6,925 nt of DNA from an uncultured Clostridia bacterium (GCA_946187475.1 CAMHRJ010000121.1:1-6925), one strand, 5' to 3'; counted from the first letter of the stretch, positions 1 to 5,497 are shown. Notes: generated from the sequence alone by a model not told the origin. Made by a program: numbers and translations.

Positions 1-838
1 AGATGGCCTCAACGGTCTTGTTCAGGTCGAAGTCCTTGCCGAAGATCTCAGGAAGCTGGGCGATGATGTCCTCAACGGGCTTGCCCTGATCGAAGAGCTT
101 CTGGAGCTGCTCCTTGCGGGACTCGGTGAAGAGCTTGCCGTACTTTTCGCTCAGAGAGTCAATCAGCTTGGAGGCAACCAGATCGGTGACGGAGCTGTCG
201 CCGGCAGCGGGCTCGTCATCGGCCAGGGTGTCGGCCTTCTTGCCGCCGAAGAGGTCGGTAAGCTTGCCGAGAAGGGAATTCAGGTCGAAGTTCTCGCCCA
301 GGATGGACTCCACGTCAAAGCCGGCGTCCTTGAGCAGGTCGGACAGCGCGCTCACATCAAACTTCTTGCCGTCTTCGGAGTTCAGAGCCTTCAGCAGGGA
401 GGACAGGGTCTCGTTGTCGCCGGCCAGGTCGGAGAAGACCTTGGACAGGTCGAAGTTGCCGTCGTCACCGGCGAACATGGAGGCGATGTCGTTGATGTTG
501 AAGCCGGCGCCCTCCAGGCTCTTGACGATGGTGTCCCAGTCAAAGCCAGAGTCAGACAGCAGGCCGGTCAGCTGCTCCAGGTCAAAGCCCTGATCCTTCA
601 GGCCTTCCAGCCACTTGCTCAGATCAATGTTGTTGCCCTTCTTGATCTGGTCGGACAGACCGTCAATGGCGGTCACTGCGGTGAATCTTGCAGTACCGGT
701 ACCCTCGATGGTGGCTTTCGCCGGGTCGATGGTCACGGTACCGGGGAGATCGGCTGCGCTTGCGGAGGTCAGGCAGCCTGCGAACAGGCTCACGACCATC
801 ATCAGGCACAGCACAAAGGAGATTGTGCGATTACGCAT
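1..838 (-). CDS. Secreted GFD-repeat protein, hypothetical (3' part beyond the window)
   Basis: I do not recognise a named family. The reading frame stays open for 279 codons from an ATG at 838 to the left edge, so the C-terminus is missing. Residues 1-28 form an export signal: basic MRNR, a hydrophobic core (6-20), then either a lipobox-like FAGC (Cys22, lipoprotein) or a signal peptidase I site ASA|AD (after residue 28). The mature part is acidic and rich in Leu, Asp and Gly. It carries degenerate repeats with a core like GFDL followed by Leu/Ile pairs: GFD at 84, GFD at 98, GFN at 112, NFD at 128, KFD at 159, GFD at 173, NFD at 183, DFD at 269. Residues 200-216 look like a linker. The start is supported by AAAGGAAG about 8 nt upstream and by the signal peptide. 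It is transcribed divergently from the phosphatase gene. The job is unknown; an extracytoplasmic helical-repeat protein is an inference. Confidence 0.85.
   Translation of the reverse strand, partial: MRNRTISFVLCLMMVVSLFAGCLTSASAADLPGTVTIDPAKATIEGTGTARFTAVTAIDGLSDQIKKGNNIDLSKWLEGLKDQGFDLEQLTGLLSDSGFDWDTIVKSLEGAGFNINDIASMFAGDDGNFDLSKVFSDLAGDNETLSSLLKALNSEDGKKFDVSALSDLLKDAGFDVESILGENFDLNSLLGKLTDLFGGKKADTLADDEPAAGDSSVTDLVASKLIDSLSEKYGKLFTESRKEQLQKLFDQGKPVEDIIAQLPEIFGKDFDLNKTVEAI
269..628 (-). repeat. Coding repeats with 14-residue period (GFD type)
   Basis: Residues 71-190 of the secreted protein carry phased repeats. The phenylalanine of the core (Ile in the first unit) falls at 71, 85, 99 and 113, exactly 14 residues (42 bp) apart, then at 129, 160, 174 and 184 with looser spacing. 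Each unit reads roughly as G-F-D-hydrophobic, two residues, hydrophobic pair, two to three residues, Leu, then Gly/Asp. The DNA copies have diverged, so this is an old protein-level repeat and not a recent tandem duplication. Confidence 0.7.
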
Positions 839-870
839 AGAAACGCTTCCTTTCTCTTATGGTTAACCCT

Positions 871-898
871 ATTTTATCATAATTCCGGATATTTTCAA
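871..898 (-). promoter_or_regulatory. Predicted sigma-A promoter for the GFD-repeat gene
   Basis: On the minus strand, a -35 TTGAAA (898-893) lies 16 nt from a -10 TAAAAT (876-871). The -10 is preceded by TGA, an extended -10. Transcription would start near 864, leaving a short leader of about 26 nt with AAAGGAAG before the ATG at 838. Confidence 0.6.
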
Positions 899-943
899 GA
901 CCAAATGATGGTTTTCGTCGTTTAAATTCCCTGAAATTCGGCG

Positions 944-971
944 TTGACAAACCTCAAAATGACCGTAAAAT
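944..971 (+). promoter_or_regulatory. Predicted sigma-A promoter for the phosphatase gene
   Basis: A perfect -35 TTGACA (944-949) is followed after 16 nt by -10 TAAAAT (966-971). Expected start is near 978, giving a leader of about 58 nt. GGAGG at 1021-1025 lies 10 nt before the TTG start and sits in the loop of a short CAGTT/AACTG inverted repeat (1015-1019 with 1031-1035). Confidence 0.65.
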
Positions 972-1035
972 AGAACCCAGAGAAATTGCCTGTTTTTTCA
1001 CTTGAAAATCCTTCCAGTTCGGAGGCGACAAACTG

Positions 1036-2100
1036 TTGAAAACTGTATGCTATGTACAGACGAATATTGGTCCCGTGCGCTCCAACAATGAGGATAACTA
1101 CTTTTGTGCCGGCCGGTATAAGGAGAACCTGCAGACTCCCATGGAAGAGCTGCTCCAGACCCCGGAGGGAGATGCGCTGCTGTTCGGCGTCTTTGACGGT
1201 ATGGGCGGCGAGGCCGGAGGCGAGCATGCGTCCCTGATCTGCGCGGAAACTCTGCTGGAGCTCAGCGCATGGGACCGGGGCTTTGAGGCGCCTGCCTTTT
1301 ACCACCGGGCCAATGCGGAAGTGACCTCCTATGGGCAATCCCTGGGCTGCACCAGCGGCTCCACGGCCGCCGTCGCGTTCCTCCGTGCCAATCGGCTGTT
1401 TGTCAGCAATCTGGGCGACAGCCGGATCTACCATCTTCACGACGGGCATCTCCGGTGTCTGACCTATGACCACACCCATTGGCAGCAGCTGGCGGACGCG
1501 GGCTACACGGTCATCGACGAGTCGGAGCACCATGTGCTGACGCAGTTTTTGGGCATGGGCATCCAGCGGCCGATTTCTCCGCATTTTGCCGTCTCGGTAC
1601 ATCTGGAAGCAGGGGACCGCATCCTGCTCTGCAGTGACGGCGTGACCGGCGTTCTGAATGATGCCCAACTGCTGGAGAATCTCCGTCTGCCGGGCGGACC
1701 GGACCAGGCGGGCCGGATGCTGGTGCGCAGCGCCCTGGAGGCGGGAACCCAGGACAACCTCACAGTTGTGGTGGTGGAGATCACCGAGCTGGACGAGGAG
1801 GATTTCTCCCTGGAGGACGCAAGCTCCGATGCGCCGAACACCCGGCGGTTCGATGTACCCACGCCGGAGCAGATCGCCCAGCAGAAACGCGTGGAAAACG
1901 CGCCCATGCGCCAGATGCAGCGCAGTGTCCTCTGGACGCTGATCGCGCTGCTGGTGATGACGCTGACCATCCTCTTTGTCGCGTTGTTCTTCGGCTCCAA
2001 CCGAACGGCGGTCTCGCTGGTTGACGCGTCGAATAGAATCGGTTATAATGACTTCGCAGAACCCGTTGGAGAGGAGGGGCCCGGTTGTCTGAATCCGTGA
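1036..2100 (+). CDS. PP2C-family serine/threonine protein phosphatase with C-terminal membrane anchor
   Basis: This is a metal-dependent phosphatase expected to remove phosphate from Ser/Thr on proteins, normally opposing a Hanks-type kinase (PrpC/Stp family); no kinase is in the window. The 354 residues show all the family motifs: RSNNED (15-20), FDGMGG (53-58, metal-binding Asp54), LGDSR (126-130), CSDG (199-202, Asp201) and the closing DNLT (240-243, Asp240). The catalytic domain ends near residue 250. An acidic linker (252-265) and a charged segment follow, then one hydrophobic helix (about 298-319) and a 35-residue tail. Typical soluble PrpC proteins are about 250 residues, so the anchor is an addition. 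The catalytic domain should face the cytoplasm. The TTG start is chosen because GGAGG lies 10 nt upstream and the N-terminal motif begins at once; no in-frame ATG precedes that motif. The last 16 nt overlap the next gene. Confidence 0.93.
   Translation: MKTVCYVQTNIGPVRSNNEDNYFCAGRYKENLQTPMEELLQTPEGDALLFGVFDGMGGEAGGEHASLICAETLLELSAWDRGFEAPAFYHRANAEVTSYGQSLGCTSGSTAAVAFLRANRLFVSNLGDSRIYHLHDGHLRCLTYDHTHWQQLADAGYTVIDESEHHVLTQFLGMGIQRPISPHFAVSVHLEAGDRILLCSDGVTGVLNDAQLLENLRLPGGPDQAGRMLVRSALEAGTQDNLTVVVVEITELDEEDFSLEDASSDAPNTRRFDVPTPEQIAQQKRVENAPMRQMQRSVLWTLIALLVMTLTILFVALFFGSNRTAVSLVDASNRIGYNDFAEPVGEEGPGCLNP
2021..2049 (+). promoter_or_regulatory. Predicted internal promoter for the 68-residue membrane protein
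   Basis: TTGACG (2021-2026), a 17-nt spacer and a perfect TATAAT (2044-2049) lie inside the last 80 nt of the phosphatase gene. Transcription would start near 2056, just ahead of GGAGG (2073-2077) and the TTG start at 2085. It is one of the best promoter matches in the window, so chance is possible but not the easier explanation. Confidence 0.6.
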
Positions 2101-2291
2101 CCGTATTGAATCACAATGACGAAGATCGCCGTCTGCTGATGAAGCTGCAGCATCGTCTGCTGCGCACGCCGGTGACTGAGAGCGCTCCGGCGGAGCCGGA
2201 CGATCAGAGACTGATGCTGGCCTTTGCGCTGGCGCCCATGGGCATGGCCTTTCTGTATCTGATTCTGTTCAGCATCTTTGTGCTGCGCTGA
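2085..2291 (+). CDS. Small single-helix membrane protein, hypothetical
   Basis: A 68-residue protein of no family I recognise. The N-terminal half is charged and hydrophilic (HNDEDRRLLMKLQHRLL, then a Pro/Glu/Ala stretch). Residues about 44-67 form one hydrophobic helix ending FVLR at the very C-terminus, so it resembles a tail-anchored protein with its soluble part in the cytoplasm. The TTG start at 2085 is supported by GAGGAGGGG at 2071-2079, 7 nt away counted from GGAGG. It overlaps the phosphatase stop by 16 nt and ends just before a strong terminator, so the two genes probably form one unit, with an extra internal promoter. Partnership with the membrane-anchored phosphatase is inferred from overlap and topology only. 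Confidence 0.72.
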   Translation: MSESVTVLNHNDEDRRLLMKLQHRLLRTPVTESAPAEPDDQRLMLAFALAPMGMAFLYLILFSIFVLR

Positions 2292-2305
2292 AGGTTTTAA
2301 AAATC

Positions 2306-2342
2306 AAAAAAGTGTACCGTCTCCCGGACGGTACACTTTTTT
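2306..2342. terminator. Bidirectional rho-independent terminator
   Basis: A perfect 16-bp inverted repeat (2306-2321 with 2327-2342) encloses the 5-nt loop TCCCG. The outer part is A6 on the left and T6 on the right, with a GC-containing core GTGTACCGTC. It therefore ends transcripts from both sides: the phosphatase/small membrane protein unit on plus and the amidase on minus. It fills the 53-bp gap between the convergent genes. Confidence 0.95.
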
Positions 2343-2344
2343 GT

Positions 2345-4078
2345 TTATGCTTCGGGTTCTGTGATCTCACCCGGTTCTGCTGCTTCGCTCTGCGCAGGAG
2401 CAGGCGCTTCCTGTTCATCGGGCGTTGATTCCGATTCGACAGTTTCTTCTGCCGGAGCGGAAGCGGTGCTCTCGCTGGGAGCGGCGTCCTTGTCCGCGGG
2501 CGTGGTCTCCGCCGGGACGATGTCGGGTTTCTGCTCCGTGCTTGCCTCCACATCCTCCACAGCGTCTGCCTTTGCACTCTTCTCCGGCTTGGGCGAAGCC
2601 GTGTCCTTCACCGTGTCTTCCGGTTTCGGAGTGGATGCGGGCTTCGTTGTTTCTTCCGGTTTGGGAGACTCATCCGGCTCCGGAGATTCTTCCGGGGTCT
2701 CCGGCAGGGGATGGTCAGCCACATAAGTGTCCAGCCGCAGGAGCACCGTGCAGGCCTCTGCGCGGGTGGCGCCGTCAGCAGGCACAAATCCGTTGCCGCG
2801 GCCGGTCAGCAGACCTTCCTCATAGCAGAAGCAGACGTCCTCCTTGGCATAACCGGAGATGGAACTGTAATCCTCGATCTTGTCCTGGGTCTTGTCGCTT
2901 TCGGGCTTGACCTCATAGCCCTTGTGGGCCAGATACATGGCCATGATGTGGGCCATCTGCTCGCGGGTGATGGACTGGCCGGGATGGAAGGTGCCGTCTT
3001 CAAAGCCCTTGATGATTCCGGCGTCCACGGCCCATTGTACGCTCCGGGCATAGTAGGTGTCAGCGCTGAAGTCGGAGAAGGGGCTTTCCTGGACCTCCGG
3101 CAGCTCCTCACCGCTGACGCGAGCCAGCATGGTCACGAAGTCTGCGCGGGTCAGGGTGTTGTTCGGCTTGAAGGTGTGGTCGGGATAGCCGAGGATCCAG
3201 CCCTTCGTCACGGCGGCGTCGATGTTCTTCTTTGCCCAGTGACCGTCACAGTCCAGCAGAACGATGGGATTCTGGGTGTCCGTTTCGTCCTTTTCCTCCA
3301 GACCGTAGTAGGCGGCGATGCCGTCCGCATCGGCCTTGGCCAGCTGCTGGAGTTTCTTGTCGCTGTTCAGGAAGCCATTGAAATCATCCTCATTGGTCAG
3401 GAAGCAGTGCTCCACGATGATGGAGGGAATCTTTCTCCAGATGCCGCCGCGGACGATGCCGTAATAATCCGCCGCAGACCCGTCGGGATTCTTATAATCC
3501 TGAGAGTTGCGGTGCAGGTGGCCGCGATTGAGCAATCCAAGATTGGAGAGGGCAGAGAGGATGTTCGCGCCGACGCCGTTGCCGATCTCGGCAGTCTCCT
3601 TATTGTAATTTCCGTTGCTGTCCAGCATCAGTGCGCCGTGCATGTTCAGGTTCTCGCTGGCGTTCAGATGCAGGCTGATCAGAAAATCGGCGTTGTGCTC
3701 GGCGGCAAACTCCACACGCGGCACGATCTCCTTGGACTTGATGATGGACGGGTCGCCGTTTTCATCCTCGCGGGTCATGACCACGACCACCTTCTCGTAT
3801 TTCTCCAGCTCTTCCTTGAGATACAGGGCGATTTTGAGCACCAGGTCGGCCTCGTGATACTCTTTGCCGTTGTATTTGGCCACTGCGCCGCTGTCTTTGC
3901 CGCCATGGCCCGGGTCGATGCAGATGACCAGCCAGTCTTCACTGTCGGTGGAAACCACCGTCTCCGTTTGCGGAGCCGTCGCCTCTTCGCCCTCGGATTC
4001 CGCCACGGCTGCGAAGGCCGGAGAAGCCAGAGAGCAGCAGAGAATCAATGCCATTAAAATCGATAAAATTCGTTTCAT
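2345..4078 (-). CDS. Exported N-acetylmuramoyl-L-alanine amidase with three SLH repeats
   Basis: This enzyme cleaves the bond between muramic acid and L-alanine in peptidoglycan (zinc-dependent Amidase_3 family) and is held at the cell surface by SLH repeats. The 577 residues are, in order: signal peptide (1-23, cleavage after AFA), short acidic linker, catalytic domain (about 49-260), SLH repeats (about 272-325, 333-388 and 400-452) and a low-complexity tail (460-577). Visible active-site residues are His58 in DPGHGG, Glu76, His137 in SLHLNAS and Glu223 in VEHCFLTN. SLH signature motifs are LTRADF (309), ITREQM (370) and ATRAEA (437). SLH domains usually bind pyruvylated secondary wall polymers. 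The tail is almost all Pro, Glu, Ser, Thr, Ala, Asp and Lys, with KPE motifs. The frame is open to 4204, but the start at 4078 is preferred because the signal peptide begins there and the promoter lies within 4142-4170. Confidence 0.93.
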   Translation of the reverse strand: MKRILSILMALILCCSLASPAFAAVAESEGEEATAPQTETVVSTDSEDWLVICIDPGHGGKDSGAVAKYNGKEYHEADLVLKIALYLKEELEKYEKVVVVMTREDENGDPSIIKSKEIVPRVEFAAEHNADFLISLHLNASENLNMHGALMLDSNGNYNKETAEIGNGVGANILSALSNLGLLNRGHLHRNSQDYKNPDGSAADYYGIVRGGIWRKIPSIIVEHCFLTNEDDFNGFLNSDKKLQQLAKADADGIAAYYGLEEKDETDTQNPIVLLDCDGHWAKKNIDAAVTKGWILGYPDHTFKPNNTLTRADFVTMLARVSGEELPEVQESPFSDFSADTYYARSVQWAVDAGIIKGFEDGTFHPGQSITREQMAHIMAMYLAHKGYEVKPESDKTQDKIEDYSSISGYAKEDVCFCYEEGLLTGRGNGFVPADGATRAEACTVLLRLDTYVADHPLPETPEESPEPDESPKPEETTKPASTPKPEDTVKDTASPKPEKSAKADAVEDVEASTEQKPDIVPAETTPADKDAAPSESTASAPAEETVESESTPDEQEAPAPAQSEAAEPGEITEPEA

Positions 4079-4108
4079 GTTCGTTGGGAATCGCTTCCCA
4101 TCCTCCTT
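4079..4108 (-). promoter_or_regulatory. Amidase ribosome site split from its start codon by a GNRA hairpin
   Basis: The only good Shine-Dalgarno, AAGGAGG (4108-4102), is 23 nt from the ATG at 4078, too far for normal use. Between them lies a perfect 6-bp hairpin, TGGGAA (4100-4095), loop GCGA (4094-4091), TTCCCA (4090-4085). GCGA is a GNRA tetraloop. With the hairpin folded, the remaining spacing is 7 nt, the usual optimum. No ATG, GTG or TTG exists in frame between the Shine-Dalgarno and 4078. Confidence 0.65.
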
Positions 4109-4141
4109 CGGATTCATTCGTCTGAAGACGTTCTGTGTGAC

Positions 4142-4170
4142 AGTGTACCATATGTTTACATAAAAATCAA
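4142..4170 (-). promoter_or_regulatory. Predicted promoter for the SLH amidase
   Basis: On the minus strand, TTGATT (4170-4165), a 17-nt spacer ending in TGG, then TACACT (4147-4142). This gives a moderate -35 and an extended -10. Transcription would begin near 4135, downstream of the longest possible start at 4204, which supports the shorter protein. Confidence 0.5.
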
Positions 4171-4231
4171 TCAAAAGTTTTACGTTTTGTAACAGAATTT
4201 GCAATTATTGCATATTTTTTATGGAATTGAT

Positions 4232-4260
4232 TTGACAGAAGGGCGGATGCATGGTAGATT
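4232..4260 (+). promoter_or_regulatory. Predicted promoter for the nucleotidyltransferase gene
   Basis: A perfect -35 TTGACA (4232-4237), a 17-nt spacer and TAGATT (4255-4260) preceded by TGG (extended -10). Expected start is near 4267, giving a leader of about 30 nt that contains AAGGAG (4284-4289), 8 nt before the ATG. Confidence 0.6.
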
Positions 4261-4297
4261 AAAGTCAAATCACCAAAGGTGAAAAGGAGAAAAAACT

Positions 4298-5212
4298 ATG
4301 AATGATATGACTCTGGTCGTCATGGCCGCCGGGCTGGGTTCCCGCTATGGCGGCGTCAAGCAGGTGGAGAAGCTGGGTCCCGGAAACGAGATTCTTATGG
4401 AGTATGCCATTTACGATGCAGTTCACGCCGGTTTTAACCACATCGTGATCATCATTAAGCCCAATATGCTCCAGGACGTGAAGGAGCTCTTCGGCGATAA
4501 GATCGAGGCCCGCACCGGCATCAAGATCGACTATGCCTTCCAGGAGCCTGAGCGCTTTACGGAGCATTACGCCATGCCGCCCGAGCGCGTGAAGCCTCTG
4601 GGTACGGTCCACGCGGTGCTCTGCGCCAAGGACGTCATCAAAACGCCCTTCGCGGTCATCAATGCCGACGACTATTACGGCGGCAAGGCATTCTCCACGG
4701 TGGCGGAGATCCTGCCGAAGCTGGGCGACGCCAAGCACAGCGCCATGGTGGCCTATCAGCTGCAGAACACCGTCAGCCCCTACGGCACCGTCACCCGCGG
4801 TGTGTGCATGGTGGAGGACGACAAGCTGCAGAAGGTCCGCGAGACCTATAAGATCAAGCTCTGCGATGGCGGCCTCATCCGCGATACCTCTGAAACCGAG
4901 GATGGCCCGGTCCTGGCGCCGGAGACGCCCGTCAGCATGAACCTCTGGGCCTGGCATCCGGAGATTCTGGACGTGATGGAGCAGTATTTCTATGATTTCC
5001 TCGCCGGTCTCAAGCCCGACGATATCAAAAGCGAGTGCCTGCTGCCCATCATGATGGACCAGCTCATCGCCGAAGGCAAAATCGAGACTGCCGTGCTCTA
5101 TACGCCCGACCGCTGGTTCGGTCTGACCTACCAGGAGGATAAGCCCGGCGTGCAGGCTGCGCTCCAGGCCCTCCACGACGACGGGACCTATCCCGACACC
5201 CTCTGGGCCTGA
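4298..5212 (+). CDS. Sugar-phosphate nucleotidyltransferase (NTP_transferase family)
   Basis: The protein belongs to the nucleotidyltransferases that join an NTP and a sugar phosphate to make an NDP-sugar and pyrophosphate. The Rossmann-like domain starts at once with MAAGLGSRYGG-KQ (9-22), the nucleotide-binding loop with Lys21. GTVHAVLCAK (102-111) and the metal/substrate segment VINADDYYG (about 120-128) follow. The 304 residues match a single catalytic domain without the left-handed beta-helix acyltransferase domain of GlmU. No signal peptide or membrane segment is present, so it is cytoplasmic. The sugar and nucleotide cannot be read from the sequence; glucose-1-phosphate uridylyl- or thymidylyltransferase-like activity, or a LicC-like role in wall-polymer decoration, are options. 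It has its own promoter and AAGGAG site. A hairpin lies over its stop codon, followed by the tRNA promoter. Confidence 0.88.
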   Translation: MNDMTLVVMAAGLGSRYGGVKQVEKLGPGNEILMEYAIYDAVHAGFNHIVIIIKPNMLQDVKELFGDKIEARTGIKIDYAFQEPERFTEHYAMPPERVKPLGTVHAVLCAKDVIKTPFAVINADDYYGGKAFSTVAEILPKLGDAKHSAMVAYQLQNTVSPYGTVTRGVCMVEDDKLQKVRETYKIKLCDGGLIRDTSETEDGPVLAPETPVSMNLWAWHPEILDVMEQYFYDFLAGLKPDDIKSECLLPIMMDQLIAEGKIETAVLYTPDRWFGLTYQEDKPGVQAALQALHDDGTYPDTLWA

Positions 5213-5222
5213 TCGCCCAGAG
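5201..5222 (+). other. Stem-loop over the nucleotidyltransferase stop codon
   Basis: CTCTGGGC (5201-5208) and GCCCAGAG (5215-5222) form a perfect 8-bp stem with loop CTGATC that contains the TGA stop. No U-run follows, so it is not a standard intrinsic terminator. It is flanked by a 10-bp direct repeat GACGGGACCT (5180-5189 and 5222-5231). It may protect the mRNA 3' end or help Rho-dependent ending; this is inference. Confidence 0.4.
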
Positions 5223-5265
5223 ACGGGACCTTGCGCAAAATCGGAAAAGTTTTGGAAATTAAAGC

Positions 5266-5293
5266 TTGACATTTCCGCCTTTTCTGTTATAAT
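5266..5293 (+). promoter_or_regulatory. Strong promoter of the tRNA-Leu gene
   Basis: Consensus -35 TTGACA (5266-5271) and consensus -10 TATAAT (5288-5293) with a 16-nt spacer, plus TGT just before the -10 (extended element). Start is expected near 5300, leaving a leader of about 7 nt before the tRNA, as usual for a stable RNA promoter. Confidence 0.85.
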
Positions 5294-5306
5294 AACTTTT
5301 GCGCTT

Positions 5307-5391
5307 GCGAGAGTGCTGGAACAGGTAGACAGGCACGTTTGAGGGGCGTGTGTCAACCGACGTGGGAGTTCAAGTCTCCTCTCTCGCACCA
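5307..5391 (+). tRNA. tRNA-Leu (anticodon GAG)
   Basis: This is a type II tRNA of 85 nt with CCA encoded. The acceptor stem GCGAGAG (5307-5313) pairs with CTCTCGC (5381-5387), followed by A and CCA (5389-5391). The D-arm has CTG/CAG with GGTAGA in the loop. The anticodon stem CACGT/GCGTG (5334-5338, 5346-5350) encloses TTGAGGG with anticodon GAG at 5341-5343, which reads the Leu codons CUC and CUU. A long variable arm (about 13 nt, GTC/GAC stem) is typical of tRNA-Leu. The T-arm is GGGAG-TTCAAGT-CTCCT. It has its own strong promoter and a terminator right after the CCA. Confidence 0.97.
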
Positions 5392-5392
5392 T

Positions 5393-5430
5393 TTACAGGT
5401 CGTGATGGAAGCATCGCGGCCTGTAATTTT
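5393..5430 (+). terminator. Terminator after tRNA-Leu
   Basis: A 15-bp stem (5393-5407 with 5412-5426, including two G-U pairs) with loop GAAG is followed by TTTT (5427-5430). It begins 2 nt after the CCA. The U-run is short, so some read-through into the riboswitch and queT is plausible. Confidence 0.8.
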
Positions 5431-5444
5431 GTAATTGCATAAGG

Positions 5445-5488
5445 CGCAGGTGCCATAACCCTGCGTAAAAAAATGAAAAAAATGGAGG
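5445..5488 (+). promoter_or_regulatory. preQ1-I riboswitch controlling queT
   Basis: This small aptamer senses pre-queuosine-1. Stem P1 is CGCAGG (5445-5450) with CCTGCG (5460-5465), enclosing the 9-nt loop TGCCATAAC. The UAAC before the 3' strand resembles the Thermoanaerobacter tengcongensis preQ1-I aptamer as I recall it; C5459 would be the ligand-pairing C. The A-rich tail docks and AUG (5473-5475) pairs with loop CAU (5454-5456) as pseudoknot P2. GGAGG at 5484-5488 lies 9 nt downstream of P2, so control of translation initiation is likely. The tail is an exact duplication of AAAAAAATG (5467-5475, 5476-5484). The downstream gene being queT strongly supports the call. Confidence 0.82.
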
Positions 5489-5497
5489 ATGCAAGTT

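Noticed and set aside
114..593. A 159-codon open frame on the plus strand
   Set aside because: It is antisense to the GFD-repeat gene. Its Ser/Arg-rich product is what the opposite strand of Asp/Leu/Gly-rich repeats gives.
922..1668. A 248-codon open frame on the minus strand
   Set aside because: It is antisense to the phosphatase catalytic domain and covers that gene's promoter; no family motif is visible.
2711..4057. A 448-codon open frame on the plus strand
   Set aside because: It lies antisense to the SLH amidase, whose domains, signal peptide and motifs are complete. The translated product has no recognisable domain and reads as the antisense of the amidase codons.
4079..4204. Upstream start for the amidase at 4204 or 4117
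   Set aside because: A predicted promoter (4142-4170) lies inside the extension, neither start has a ribosome site, and the signal peptide begins at 4078.
5371..5391. tRNA-Leu 3' end as an integration (att) site
   Set aside because: tRNA 3' ends are common targets, but no integrase or second copy of the 3' end is seen in the window and ordinary genes follow.
4265..5392. A 375-codon open frame on the minus strand
   Set aside because: It is antisense to the nucleotidyltransferase and crosses the tRNA gene and its promoter. No domain or ribosome site supports it.
5489..5497. Upstream start for queT at 5489
   Set aside because: GGAGG ends at 5488, leaving no spacing; the in-frame ATG at 5498 has a 9-nt spacing.
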